The notes: generated from the letters alone by a model not told the origin. A DNA stretch of 64,000 bases from JAPUME01 sp027294185 (GCA_963555835.3 CAUVWZ020000002.1:434001-498000), one strand, 5' to 3'. Shown: positions 25,814 to 35,501, numbered from the stretch's first letter. Numbers and translations: made by a program.

Positions 25814-26584
25814 ATGAGAAACGTTTTGACCATCGCACGCAAGGAGCTGGGAAGCTATTTCGCTTCGCCGATTGCCTACATCTTTCTGGCTATCGCTGCT
25901 GTAATTTTCGGTTTTTTCTTCTACAGCATCGTGGCCATGTATGTCAGCCGTGCCTTGCAGGCGGCCCGTTTCGGCGGCATGCCTCCGGGGATGAACATCA
26001 ACGAGATGATCTTCCGCCCCTTATTGATGAATGTAGCCGTGACGAGTCTCTTTCTTACTCCCATGTTGACCATGCGTCTCTATTCGGAAGAACGAAAATC
26101 GGGGACGCTCGAGTTGTTGCTTACGGCCCCGGTCAGCGACTGGGAGATTCTATTGGGCAAGTTCCTGGGCGCGCTCACGCTATACGGGGGATTGATCCTT
26201 CTGGTGCTTCTCTATTTCGGACTTTTGTTCATCTATGGCAATCCGAACCTGAAGCCGTTGCTGCCCGGCGTGTTGGGCCTCGTCTTTTTCGGGGGGTCGC
26301 TGATTTCCCTGGGGATGCTCTTTTCGACTTTTACAAGCAATCAAATCATCGCCGGAAGCCTCACGTTCGGACTGTTTCTTCTCCTGTGGGTTCTCGACTG
26401 GACGTCGGTTTATTCGACCGGGACCGTTTCGCAAGTTCTCTCTTATCTTTCCGTTACCACTCATCTTGAAAACTTTTCCAAAGGCGTGTTGGACCTGAGC
26501 GATTGCGTTTACTACTTGTCACTCATATCGCTGGGGCTGTTTTTGACGGCGCGATCCATGGAAGCCGCCAAGGGGAGGCCTTAA
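25814..26584 (+). CDS. ABC transporter permease, GldF-like
   Basis: 256 residues, start ATG 25814 with AGGAG 8 bases upstream. Six hydrophobic segments (about 18-40, 70-90, 115-135, 150-172, 178-200, 228-250). The N-terminus VLTIARKELGSYFASPIAYIF is the classic start of ABC-2 type permeases; RLYSEERKSGTLELLLTAPVSDWEI marks the coupling helix region. It should form the membrane channel with the upstream ATPase. The next gene begins 3 bases after its stop. Confidence 0.9.
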   Translation: MRNVLTIARKELGSYFASPIAYIFLAIAAVIFGFFFYSIVAMYVSRALQAARFGGMPPGMNINEMIFRPLLMNVAVTSLFLTPMLTMRLYSEERKSGTLELLLTAPVSDWEILLGKFLGALTLYGGLILLVLLYFGLLFIYGNPNLKPLLPGVLGLVFFGGSLISLGMLFSTFTSNQIIAGSLTFGLFLLLWVLDWTSVYSTGTVSQVLSYLSVTTHLENFSKGVLDLSDCVYYLSLISLGLFLTARSMEAAKGRP

Positions 26585-26587
26585 CCG

Positions 26588-27997
26588 ATGGGGAAAGCAG
26601 GGAGGAAACTTCTGGGAAAAACATTTGACCGGTTAAGCTTCGGGCTTTATATCCTGGTCGCCATTGCCATTCTGGGCGTCATCAACTGGTTTGTCGAGCG
26701 ATACAATCATCAGTTGGACCTGACTCCGAGCGGCCGCTACAGCCTCTCCCTCCAAACCCAAAGGGTTCTCGAAAACCTCGATCAGGATGTAAGCATCTTC
26801 GTCTTCGACCGCGACGACTCGCTGCCGCGGCATCGAGACCTATTGGATTCCTACTCGGTGCTATCGCGGCGGGTCGAGGTCCAACTGGTAAACCCGGACA
26901 AAAAACCTTCTCTGGCTCGTCAACTGGGAATCGAAAGATACGGCACGGTGGTCGTACAGATGGGGGACCGGCAACAGGAGGCCTCGGAAGCAACTGAGGA
27001 GGCCATCACCAATACCTTGATTCAAATCCTCAAGGGCGGCGAGCGGAATGTCTATTTCCTGCAGGCTCACGGAGAGAGAGATATCGAAGGCAATGAGCGC
27101 GAAGGCTACAGCCGAGTCAAGGAGCTGCTGGAGCAGGGCAACTATCAGGTGGAGACGCTTTCGCTCATGCAGGAGGGATCGATCCCCGAAGACTGCACGG
27201 TCTTGATCGTCGCGGGGCCTGAAAATGATCTGCTGGAGCCTGAGATTGAGGCCCTCCGTTCCTATGTGCAGGGCGGCGGAAGTGCGATCTTCCTGCTGGA
27301 CCTACACCGAATCCCCAGGCTGACCGCGCTGCTCGGGGAATGGAACGTCAAGGTAGGGGAAAACCTGGTCGTGGATCCGAATCCCATCGCGCGCCTGTTC
27401 GGAGCCGACGAGTTGATGCCCCTGATCAGTAGCTATGATTCGCACGTCATCGTTCGAGATTTGCAGAACGTGGCCACTATCTTTCCTGAAACTCGCACCA
27501 TCCAGATCGCAAGCGACGGGAGGGCAGAGGTCGAGGTTCAATCACTGTTCAAGAGTTCAGAGCAGAGTTGGGCGGCGTCCAGCCCTCAACCCGGACAGGT
27601 TCTCGAATTCCAGGAAGGCCGGGATACGCGAGGTCCTTTTACGCTGGGAGTAGCCGGAACCCTCAGCGCCGAGGCGGGGGGCGGCACGGATCGACCCGAT
27701 GTCCCCACCCGGACCGATACGGAAGGAAACCCGGGAGGAAGGTTCGTGATCGTGGGGACATCGCGCTTTGCCATCAACGCCGTGATCGGCTTCAACGGAA
27801 ACCGCGATCTTTTTCTCAACATGATCAACTGGCTCTCGGAAGACGAGGACCTGATTTCCATCCGGCCTAAAGAACCCGATTCTCAGCGGCTTGATTTGAA
27901 CCAGGCGCAAATGGGCAGAATTCGATACCTCACTCTACTGGTCATGCCCCTTTTGATCCTGGCCGTTGGCTTCAGCGTCTGGTGGGGACGTCGATGA
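26588..27997 (+). CDS. GldG-like periplasmic/membrane component of ABC export system
   Basis: 469 residues with a membrane helix near each end (about 18-37 and 444-464). The region between is extracytoplasmic, with the ABC_transp_aux domain: QRVLENLDQDVSIFVFDRDD, YGTVVVQMGDRQQEA, RNVYFLQAHGERDIEGNER, VLIVAGPENDLLEPE and RFVIVGTSRFAINAVIG. This is the standard layout of GldG proteins, where the two helices anchor a large periplasmic domain next to the permease. A Glu/Gly-rich loop lies near 355-375. It is followed by a coupled downstream gene (ATGA overlap at 27994-27997). Confidence 0.88.
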   Translation: MGKAGRKLLGKTFDRLSFGLYILVAIAILGVINWFVERYNHQLDLTPSGRYSLSLQTQRVLENLDQDVSIFVFDRDDSLPRHRDLLDSYSVLSRRVEVQLVNPDKKPSLARQLGIERYGTVVVQMGDRQQEASEATEEAITNTLIQILKGGERNVYFLQAHGERDIEGNEREGYSRVKELLEQGNYQVETLSLMQEGSIPEDCTVLIVAGPENDLLEPEIEALRSYVQGGGSAIFLLDLHRIPRLTALLGEWNVKVGENLVVDPNPIARLFGADELMPLISSYDSHVIVRDLQNVATIFPETRTIQIASDGRAEVEVQSLFKSSEQSWAASSPQPGQVLEFQEGRDTRGPFTLGVAGTLSAEAGGGTDRPDVPTRTDTEGNPGGRFVIVGTSRFAINAVIGFNGNRDLFLNMINWLSEDEDLISIRPKEPDSQRLDLNQAQMGRIRYLTLLVMPLLILAVGFSVWWGRR

Positions 27998-29367
27998 GGA
28001 AGAAACAGCGGACTCGCGGCATCGCATTCGTCTTGCTTGTGGGGGTCTCGCTGGCTGCCTACCTTTGGGACAAGAAAAAACAGGAAGACCTGAAAGAAGC
28101 GGATCAAGAGGAAAAGCTGTGGGAGGTGGAGGGCTCCGAGATCCAGGCCTTCCATCTGAAGCCCGCTGAGGGCGAGGCGATTCAGTGCCGTAGGGATGGA
28201 GACGAATGGATAATCGTCGCCCCGCGTGAGCTTCGAGCGGATTCCTCGGCCGTCTCCTCCTGGTTGAGCTCCTTTACGGACCTCACATCGGACGATCTCG
28301 TTGACGAGCAGCCTGCTTCTCTTGCCGATTACGGGCTTGACCCCCCGAGCGTTGTCATTGAAGCCTCGCTCGCAAACGGTTCAGACCCTCTGACGCTGAA
28401 CATCGGAGCCGAAACCCCTACCGGTAACAGCTTTTACATTCGTGCCGGAGACGACCGTCGCGTATTCAAGCTGGCCGGCTATCAAAAGACCTCCCTGCTC
28501 AAGTCTCTCTTCGACCTGCGAGACCGTAAAATCCTGCCCGTCGACCGGGCTAAGATCACCGGACTTCGGATATCCGGTGATTCGGGCCCCGTAAACTTTG
28601 AGAAGACTCCCGCGGGCGACTGGCAACTGGTCCTGCCGCCTGCGGTGCGGACCGATAAGTTCAGCGTGGAGAGTCTGGTCACGAGTCTCGAGAATGCTCA
28701 GATGCAAAGCGTGGTCAGCGAGGAAGCGCGCAACCTCGCTCGCTACGGCCTCCTGCGACCGGCGCTTCGGGTTCGCACCATCGAAGAGGGCCATGAAGCC
28801 GACCTCTGGATCGGCAAGAAGTCGGAAGAGAGCCGCTACTTTGCCATGCAGCGCGGCAAGGGGCCTGTCTTTACGGTTTTTGACACCTTCGTGAATCAGT
28901 TCAAAAAAACCGCCGCCGATTTTCGTAACCGCGACCTGTTCGATTTCTCCTCTTTCAACGCCAGCCGACTGGAGATTCAGACTCCGGATCGCCAACTGGT
29001 CCTGGAAAAAAAGGAGAACGAGTGGCAAATGACCTCCGGCGGGGAAGGCGTGGCGGAAAGCTCGAAAGTGAGTGAGTTGCTTGCAAACCTTCACGCCGTT
29101 CGTGCCGAGGAATTCGTGGCCGACCGTCCTGGACCTCTTGCCCCTTACGGGCTGGATTCTCCGCAGATTACGGTGCGGGTCGAGTGGGGAGATGGTCAAC
29201 AGGAAAGCGTCTCTCTCACTCGGAATAGAGAGAAGACCTACGCCAAGAGAGAGGATTCAGCAACGGTTTGCGAAATCTCCTCGTCGGCGCTCGAAAAGGT
29301 GGAAGAGTCGCTCGAAAAGATGTCATCCTCAGAGGAAGCCAAGTCCCCTCCAAAATCCCAATCCTAA
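27994..29367 (+). CDS. DUF4340 domain-containing protein, last gene of the Gld-type ABC operon
   Basis: 457 residues from ATG 27994, which overlaps the upstream stop (ATGA). An N-terminal membrane helix (about 10-26) is followed by a large extracytoplasmic part made of repeated DUF4340-type units. Each carries a strand pattern such as IQAFHLKPAEGEAIQCRRDGDEW, ITGLRISGDSGPVNFEKTPAGDW and ARLEIQ-like SRLEIQTPDRQLVLEKKENEW, and a Y-G-L motif (LADYGLDPP, LARYGLLRP, LAPYGLDSP). The threefold repetition suggests three tandem modules. It is regularly found next to GldG; its role is unknown, probably an accessory of the exporter on the outer face. Confidence 0.85.
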   Translation: MRKKQRTRGIAFVLLVGVSLAAYLWDKKKQEDLKEADQEEKLWEVEGSEIQAFHLKPAEGEAIQCRRDGDEWIIVAPRELRADSSAVSSWLSSFTDLTSDDLVDEQPASLADYGLDPPSVVIEASLANGSDPLTLNIGAETPTGNSFYIRAGDDRRVFKLAGYQKTSLLKSLFDLRDRKILPVDRAKITGLRISGDSGPVNFEKTPAGDWQLVLPPAVRTDKFSVESLVTSLENAQMQSVVSEEARNLARYGLLRPALRVRTIEEGHEADLWIGKKSEESRYFAMQRGKGPVFTVFDTFVNQFKKTAADFRNRDLFDFSSFNASRLEIQTPDRQLVLEKKENEWQMTSGGEGVAESSKVSELLANLHAVRAEEFVADRPGPLAPYGLDSPQITVRVEWGDGQQESVSLTRNREKTYAKREDSATVCEISSSALEKVEESLEKMSSSEEAKSPPKSQS

Positions 29368-29795
29368 CTTCCGGGGTTCCGCTTGTATGGGATTCTGATT
29401 TCGGGGCCAAACACCGAGTTTAATTTAGCAAGATCACCTTGCTTTATTCGATGTTATTTCTTTACTAGGTGTTAGCAGAATGATATAGTAGCCTGCGTTT
29501 AGGGGACTGTTCGAGTTGCTCCTGCACTGGTTGGAAAGTACCGTGAGAAAGTGGCAGGAAGCATTCGCTTGGAGAGCACGACATACTCCTTTCCAAGTTT
29601 TCCACATTTGAATATACCCACCCGCGTCAATCCGCTCCTGTTTCCGTCATCCGACGTTCTGAATCTTCCTGTTCCTGGAATCGCAGAGGGCCACAGTGAT
29701 TGGCTGGGCGCAGTGTATTCCCTTCTCCGGCGAGACAAGCCGGGAAGGTATCCCTGAAGGCTTCCGGCCTCGACCTTCCCCTGGAGAGTTGACCC
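29368..29795 (+). promoter_or_regulatory. Intergenic region before smc with promoter candidate TTTACT-17-TATAGT
   Basis: 428 bases without a supported gene. An AT-rich stretch (29410-29490) contains TTTACT (29461-29466), a 17-base spacer and TATAGT (29484-29489). This would give a long leader of about 300 bases before smc. The part 29500-29795 shows no recognisable RNA fold or coding pattern, though short frames on both strands are open. Confidence 0.35.
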
Positions 29796-32700
29796 TTGTT
29801 AAAACTGAAATCGATTGAGCTGGTTGGGTTTAAGTCGTTTTCCGAACGGACTCGATTGGAATTTATAGACGGCATCACGGCCATCGTGGGGCCGAACGGA
29901 TGCGGGAAATCAAACCTGGCCGACGCCATCAACTGGGTGCTGGGTGAGCAGAGCGCTCGCATCCTCCGCGGCGGGCGAATGACGGATGTCATCTTCAACG
30001 GCACACGCCGCCTGCCGCCGACAGGACTTGCGGAGGTTCGCCTGACGCTGGTTGACCCGGATGGCACTCATCTGAGCGGCCTGATTCCCGGCGGGGCGAG
30101 GCTGAAAGCTGCCCGACGCAAGGCCCGAAAAAAAGGCCCTTCAGGAAACGGCCATTCGCCGACTGCCGAAGCCGACGCATCGGATTCACCCGAATTGTTT
30201 AACGATGCACCTCCCTCGGGTCCGGTTTCAGTAATGATCTCGCGCCGACTTTTCCGCTCCGGCGAGAGCGATTACCTGATGAACGGCGAAACATGCCGCC
30301 TCCGTGATGTCCAGGAGCTCTTCATGGGCATGGGCCTGGGACCGGATTCCTACGCCATCATCGAGCAGGGTCGCATCGGGCAAATCCTCAGCTCCAAACC
30401 CGCCGACCGCCGCGCCATCCTGGAGGAGGCAGCCGGGGTTTCCAAGTTTAAGACACGCAAGCGCCTGGCCGAGGCCAAGCTGGAAAGCTCACGCGCAAAC
30501 CTTTCGCGCATCCATGACATTCTGGAAGAGGTCACCCGACAGGTGAACTCGCTGAGGCGGCAGGCGGGGAAAGCCCGTCGTTTCCGGGCACTCAGGGAAG
30601 AAATGAGCGGCCGAATGAAGTTGGTGCTGGTAAGCCGCTGGATGGCGATTGAGAGCGATTGTCGCAAGCTGAGCCTGCAGATTGAAGGGCTGCAGCAGAA
30701 GATCGTGGCCGAATCCCGAACCCTGAAAAGCCGGGAGGTCGAGCACAAGGAGTCCCGGCAGCAAAGCGATGAGATGGACGACAGGCTGACCGCTCTTCGA
30801 GAGGAAAAAAACGATCTCGAAATCGAAACCGAGCGGTCCACGGCTCGCCTGGAGCGCTGCGCTCAACAGTTGAGTGACCTGGCCGAGAGGTCGCGCGAGG
30901 CCACGGAGGAGGTAGATCATCTCACCTCCGAGCTCGAAAGCCGCGGCGAGGCCGTTCGCACGAAATCAGACAGGCTCGAAGAATCCCGAGTGGAGCTGGA
31001 GCAGGCTCGAAGGCAGGTCATTGAAACGCAGAAGATCTACACCGAGCTTGCATCGCGAATCGAGCAGGAAGAGGCGCGAAGCGATTCAGAACGACAAGCT
31101 CTTCTTGATGCCGTGGGACAGGGCGCCGACCTGAGGAACCTCTGCATCCGCTATGAGGAGTCCAGGCGCGAGGTGGAGCGCCGGGTGGAACATCTGAAGG
31201 GTGAAAGGGACACCCTGGCCGGTGAAGTCAGCCGGCTCCGGGCCGAAGGCGAAAGGTTCTCTACCGGCTACCGGAAATCCACCGTCGATTTGGAAGCAGC
31301 CGTTCGAGCCTGGCAGGAAACCCGCAACGAGTTGGAGAGGGTCCGGCAGGAGGAATTACAGCAACGGGAAGCGCTGGAGAAATTGAAAGAATCCCTTTCC
31401 ATCACCCAGGCACGCCGGAAGGTCCTGGATGATTCTCTGGCCCGCCACACCTATGCCCCGGAACACGTCCACCGCCTGCTTTCGAGCGAGCTTCCGCGTA
31501 ACGGCAATCGTTTCCGCCCCCTGGGCGTGCTGGCAGACTTCGTCGAGGTCACACCGGGATACGAGTCGTTGGTTGAGGAATACCTGCGTGAGGAGCTCGA
31601 CTCGGTCGTTGTGGAAGAATACGAGGATGCCCGCTCCGGAATTCAGCTTCTCGCCGAGGAGAGCCGCGGGCGTTCTGCCTTTTTCATCCGCCAGGTCAAC
31701 GGGAGCGAAAATGACTCCTCCAGTGCGATTTCCCGTCAACGGGAAGAAGTGCTCAAGATGAGAAAAAATGGCTCGGTGGTGGCTCCCCTGACCGAACTGG
31801 TTCGCTTTGAAGGCACGCTGGAATCAGAAGCGGAACTCGTCCTGAACGCGGTGCGGAGCGCTTTCGTGGTGGCGAATCCTGAGACGGCTGAAGACCTGGC
31901 GCTGAGGTACCCCACATTCCATTTTCTGACCCCGGAAGGCGAACACTATCACTACCGCCTTGTTCGTGGCGGCAGCAGAACCAACCAGGGGCCGTTGGCT
32001 TTGCGCCGCGAACTTCGGGACCTCACGCGGGAAGCCGAGGATCTGGCTCCCAGGACCCAGGCCGCAGAAGAGGCGAAAGAGGCTGCCAGTGAACGGTTGA
32101 AGGAGCTTGAACTGCAGGGCGAACGGCTGCTGGGGGAACGCCAGGAGGCCGAAAAGCAGCTCTTTATTGCCGGTCAGAGCCAGGAAAACAGCCGGAAGGA
32201 ACTCGGCCAGGGCGAGCAACGACTGGAGACCGTGGAGCGGGAGCTTACGAGACTGCTCGGCGAGCAAGAAGCTCTGAAACTGCAGGGTCAGAAGGCTCAG
32301 AGCGAGTGGAAATCGTCTCAGACGGCAGAACAGAGCATCCAGCAAAACGTCGGCACAGCGGTGGAAAATCTTCGCCGCATGCGCTCGGATACCGACGGAA
32401 TGCAGGCGGACCTGCTCCAGGCTCAATCCGACGAGAAGACTCTTGAGCAGCGGGCTCATTTCCTGTCGGCGGAACTCGAGGAAATCTCCGCCCGGCACGA
32501 AGATTTGAACGGGCGCCATCAGGGCCTGACCTCACAAATTCGCCAATGGGGCGTACAGGCGGCGGCGATTCGCGAAGAGGAACGAAACGAGAAGGAAAGA
32601 CTCGAAACTTTGAAGTCCCGCCGGCAATCCGGCGCGGAAACACTAGCCCGTCTGGGGCATGAGAACGATCAGTTGAAAACCCGACTTGCGGAGCTCGAAC

Positions 32701-33593
32701 CTCAAATCGCCGAACAGCGTTCTCAGGTCGATACTCTCCGAGAGCAACGCTCCCAACTGGAAGTACATTTGGCTCGGCTTGAGTCCGAGGGTGTGCATCC
32801 CTTGAAGGCTTGCCAGGAAGAATTCGGCGCTTCACCTGTTGAACTCCGGGAAAGCCTGGAGACGCTCCTGGAAGGAGAAGAGTTGAGGGCGGCCGAGGAA
32901 GAGTATCGTCAAATGAAGGGCAAGCTGGAAGAGTTCGGCGCGGTTAATATGGTGGCTCTGGAGGAACTCCAGGAAGCAGACGAGCGACAGACTTTCCTTA
33001 CTTCGCAAGAACGAGATCTGAAATCCTCCATCGAGGACACCGCTTTGGCCATCCGAGAGCTTGACCAAACCTCCCGCCAGAAGTTCCAGGAAGCCTTCGA
33101 GGCCATCAACCGTTACTTTTCCGAAACCTTCAAGATCTTATTCGGAGGAGGATTGGGCGAAATGCGCCTGAGCACGGAGGATGACGTCGACGGGGGATTG
33201 GACGTGGTGGCGCAGCCTCCTGGGAAACGTCTACAAAACGTTCTCCTGCTCTCAGGCGGCGAGAAGGCGTTGACGGCTCTCGCCCTGCTGATCGCCATCT
33301 TCCGGTATCGCCCAAGTCCTTTCTGCCTGCTGGACGAAGTCGACGCGCCACTGGATGAAACGAACGTTGGCCGCTTCACCCGCCTCATTCGCCAATTGAG
33401 TTCACGGACACAGTTCATACTGATCACGCACAATAAGAAAACCATGGAAACCGCAGAAGTTCTCTACGGGGTCACGATGGAAGAGCCGGGTGTGTCGCGG
33501 CTGACCTCGGTCCACCTGGACCGCATATTGCCGGAATCCGCTGTTCCAGAAACAATGGCAAAACCCGCCGAAGTGACAAGCCGATCCGTGTAG
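29796..33593 (+). CDS. smc: Chromosome segregation protein SMC
   Basis: 1265 residues from TTG 29796 (GGAG about 12 bases upstream). Head N-part: LKSIELVGFKSF and Walker A GPNGCGKSNLADAINWVLGE (about 32-50). Two long coiled-coil arms (about 220-510 and 720-1110) flank a hinge near 540-690 (FRPLGVLADFVEVTPGYESL, RSAFVVANPETAEDLA). The C-terminal head has the signature LLSGGEKALTALAL and Walker B CLLDEVDAPLDETN, and NMVALEEL before it. It condenses and aligns the chromosome with ScpA/ScpB, which are not in the window. Unusual is a basic, Gly/Ser/Ala-rich insertion at about 97-145 (KAARRKARKKG, SGNGHSPTAEADASD) inside the N-terminal head, about 35 residues longer than normal. Confidence 0.95.
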   Translation: MLKLKSIELVGFKSFSERTRLEFIDGITAIVGPNGCGKSNLADAINWVLGEQSARILRGGRMTDVIFNGTRRLPPTGLAEVRLTLVDPDGTHLSGLIPGGARLKAARRKARKKGPSGNGHSPTAEADASDSPELFNDAPPSGPVSVMISRRLFRSGESDYLMNGETCRLRDVQELFMGMGLGPDSYAIIEQGRIGQILSSKPADRRAILEEAAGVSKFKTRKRLAEAKLESSRANLSRIHDILEEVTRQVNSLRRQAGKARRFRALREEMSGRMKLVLVSRWMAIESDCRKLSLQIEGLQQKIVAESRTLKSREVEHKESRQQSDEMDDRLTALREEKNDLEIETERSTARLERCAQQLSDLAERSREATEEVDHLTSELESRGEAVRTKSDRLEESRVELEQARRQVIETQKIYTELASRIEQEEARSDSERQALLDAVGQGADLRNLCIRYEESRREVERRVEHLKGERDTLAGEVSRLRAEGERFSTGYRKSTVDLEAAVRAWQETRNELERVRQEELQQREALEKLKESLSITQARRKVLDDSLARHTYAPEHVHRLLSSELPRNGNRFRPLGVLADFVEVTPGYESLVEEYLREELDSVVVEEYEDARSGIQLLAEESRGRSAFFIRQVNGSENDSSSAISRQREEVLKMRKNGSVVAPLTELVRFEGTLESEAELVLNAVRSAFVVANPETAEDLALRYPTFHFLTPEGEHYHYRLVRGGSRTNQGPLALRRELRDLTREAEDLAPRTQAAEEAKEAASERLKELELQGERLLGERQEAEKQLFIAGQSQENSRKELGQGEQRLETVERELTRLLGEQEALKLQGQKAQSEWKSSQTAEQSIQQNVGTAVENLRRMRSDTDGMQADLLQAQSDEKTLEQRAHFLSAELEEISARHEDLNGRHQGLTSQIRQWGVQAAAIREEERNEKERLETLKSRRQSGAETLARLGHENDQLKTRLAELEPQIAEQRSQVDTLREQRSQLEVHLARLESEGVHPLKACQEEFGASPVELRESLETLLEGEELRAAEEEYRQMKGKLEEFGAVNMVALEELQEADERQTFLTSQERDLKSSIEDTALAIRELDQTSRQKFQEAFEAINRYFSETFKILFGGGLGEMRLSTEDDVDGGLDVVAQPPGKRLQNVLLLSGGEKALTALALLIAIFRYRPSPFCLLDEVDAPLDETNVGRFTRLIRQLSSRTQFILITHNKKTMETAEVLYGVTMEEPGVSRLTSVHLDRILPESAVPETMAKPAEVTSRSV

Positions 33594-33697
33594 GGCTTCT
33601 TATTCCGCTTTTGTCAACTGATTTTCTTCACTTTTCCTCGCCTGAGACCAGCTGGAATCCGCGTCCGTATATTTTTTCTGAATGCTGTATTTTGTAA

Positions 33698-33725
33698 TTG
33701 ACAGTCGCGCCTCATTCCTTAAAAT
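33698..33725 (+). promoter_or_regulatory. Sigma70 promoter for purC
   Basis: TTGACA (33698-33703), 16-base spacer, TAAAAT (33720-33725). The expected transcript start is near 33732, giving a leader of only about 15 bases before GTG 33747. No PurR-like site or purine riboswitch fold was seen. Confidence 0.65.
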
Positions 33726-33746
33726 GTATAGCGCCGCACAAGAATC

Positions 33747-34640
33747 GTGAAACTATCAACACACTCCCAGGTTCTTACGCAGAGCCGCCTGCCGGGCGTC
33801 GAACTCTTTTCGCGCGGAAAGGTCCGCGACCTCTACAAACTCGAAGCCGGTCTTCTCATTATTGCTACCGACCGTATTTCTGCGTTCGACGTAATTCTGC
33901 CGGAAGGGATTCCGGGCAAGGGATACGTTCTAACCCAGCTATCCCGCTTCTGGCTTCAGGATTTGGCTGACATCGTCCCGAATCATTTTATGACAGCGAA
34001 TGTGGACGAATATCCCAAGGTGCTTCATCCCTTCCGCGATCAGCTCAAAGGCCGGTCGATGCTGGTGCGGCAAACCAAGGCGATTCCGATTGAATGTGTT
34101 GCGCGCGGGTACCTGGCTGGTTCCGGATGGAAGGAGTACCAGTCCAAGGGCACGGTTTGCGGTATTCCTCTTCCCGAGGGGCTGCGCCAGTCCGACCGGC
34201 TCTCAGAGCCGATCTTCACCCCCGCCACCAAGGCGGAAACCGGGCACGACGAAAACATACCCTATGAGGAAGCTGCCCGGCGGGTGGGCGAAGAAACGGC
34301 CAGCAGGCTCCGCGAGCTCACCCTCGCTCTCTACAACAGAGGCAGAGATTATGCCGAGGGGCGAGGCATCATTCTGGCTGACACCAAGTTTGAATTCGGC
34401 TGGGCCGGTGATGAATTGATACTGATTGATGAGGTTTTAACTCCGGACTCTTCGCGCTTCTGGCCGAAAAAGGAGTACAAGCCGGGAAAATCACAGCCCT
34501 CATTCGACAAGCAATTCGTTCGGGATTACCTGGAATCCATCCATTGGAATAAGCAACCGCCTCCGCCGAAGCTGCCGCGCGAAATCGTTGAGCAGACAGC
34601 GGAAAAGTACCAGGAGGCTTTGCGCCTGCTAACAAGTTAG
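33747..34640 (+). CDS. purC: Phosphoribosylaminoimidazole-succinocarboxamide synthase (SAICAR synthase)
   Basis: 297 residues from GTG 33747. Motifs: GKVRDLYKLEAGLLIIATDRISAFD (written in part), IPIECVARGYLAGSGWKEYQ, FTPATKAETGHDENI, RGIILADTKFEFGW and DEVLTPDSSRFWP. It joins aspartate to CAIR with ATP in purine synthesis. The length is that of the eukaryote/actinobacterial-type form (about 290-300) rather than the 237-residue E. coli form. No other pur genes are adjacent. Confidence 0.96.
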   Translation: MKLSTHSQVLTQSRLPGVELFSRGKVRDLYKLEAGLLIIATDRISAFDVILPEGIPGKGYVLTQLSRFWLQDLADIVPNHFMTANVDEYPKVLHPFRDQLKGRSMLVRQTKAIPIECVARGYLAGSGWKEYQSKGTVCGIPLPEGLRQSDRLSEPIFTPATKAETGHDENIPYEEAARRVGEETASRLRELTLALYNRGRDYAEGRGIILADTKFEFGWAGDELILIDEVLTPDSSRFWPKKEYKPGKSQPSFDKQFVRDYLESIHWNKQPPPPKLPREIVEQTAEKYQEALRLLTS

Positions 34641-34689
34641 CGCCGGCAGGTGTTGGTGCCGGTCAAAGTGCGGGCCTCGACTCAGGGTA

Positions 34690-35220
34690 GTGGACGTGAC
34701 CTGGCTTGACTTTCTCCTGCTGACGGTCTTTGCCGTCTCCGTAGCGATCAGCGTCTGGAGAGGATTTATCCGCGAAATCGTCTCCATGGTATCGGTCGTC
34801 GGCGCGCTGGTCGTAGCTGGCTTGGGCTACCGTTGGGCCGGTGGCTTTTTTGAGGATCTGGCCCGGGACCCTCAAGTCGCGCGCGGAATCGGGTTTCTGG
34901 CGCTGTTTTTCATCGTTCTGGGGGTGGGGATCGTCGCCTCCGCATTGTTACGCAGACTGGTCCAGGTTGCAGGTCTCAACTGGTTTGATCGCTTCCTGGG
35001 GGGAACTTTCGGGGTTCTCCGGGGGCTGTTAATCGGATCGGTTATCCTGCTGGTTTTGACCGCCTTCGATATCAAGAGTTCCGTAACGGCAAAATCCCTG
35101 CTGGCGCCCTACTTTATCGTGGGTGCACGCGCTGTGGTTCTGGTCATGCCACAGGAGTTGAAAACCCAATTTCGGGACGGGTATCAGAAATTTCGCCGCG
35201 CCCTGGTCGAATCGGAATAG
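34690..35220 (+). CDS. cvpA: CvpA-family membrane protein
   Basis: 176 residues (GTG 34690). Four hydrophobic segments: 8-26 (DFLLLTVFAVSVAISVWRG), 29-50, 65-86 and 100-125. The CvpA patterns WRGFIREIVSMVSVVGALVVA and the GLNWFDRFLGGTFGVLRGLLIG block near 90-115 are clear. The family is linked to colicin V secretion in E. coli and to envelope stress in others; the molecular role is unknown. It follows purC by 49 bases. A small HTH gene follows after 53 bases. Confidence 0.86.
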   Translation: MDVTWLDFLLLTVFAVSVAISVWRGFIREIVSMVSVVGALVVAGLGYRWAGGFFEDLARDPQVARGIGFLALFFIVLGVGIVASALLRRLVQVAGLNWFDRFLGGTFGVLRGLLIGSVILLVLTAFDIKSSVTAKSLLAPYFIVGARAVVLVMPQELKTQFRDGYQKFRRALVESE

Positions 35221-35273
35221 GGCGCATACGCCTGCGATAAGTTTTATCCTGTTTCTACACCCGGAGTCTTAAC

Positions 35274-35501
35274 GTGAAAGAAGAACTGGAATCCCTTGTG
35301 AGTCAAATGATCGAGGGTGGGATAAAATTTGAGGATGCCATAGGTGAATTCGAGAAAAGGTTTGTCAAGAAAGCCCTGGAAGCTCACAAAGGAAATCAAA
35401 CGAAAGCAGCCCGGCTTCTTGGAATTCACCGCAATACGTTGAGCCGCAAAATCCTCGAACACGGCTTGGACCATAAACCCAAAAGGCGTCGTAAGCGCTG
35501 A
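35274..35501 (+). CDS. Fis-family helix-turn-helix DNA-binding protein (small)
   Basis: 75 residues from GTG 35274 with GGAG upstream. Its C-terminal half is a Fis-type HTH (FVKKALEAHKGNQTKAARLL, then GIHRNTLSRKILEHGL), the same fold that ends NtrC-type activators. The N-terminal helix (LESLVSQMIEGGIKFEDAI) would dimerise, and the tail is strongly basic (KPKRRRKR). There is no ATPase or receiver domain. It may be a nucleoid-type or local regulator; targets unknown. It is the last gene before a hairpin and a converging gene. Confidence 0.85.
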   Translation: MKEELESLVSQMIEGGIKFEDAIGEFEKRFVKKALEAHKGNQTKAARLLGIHRNTLSRKILEHGLDHKPKRRRKR

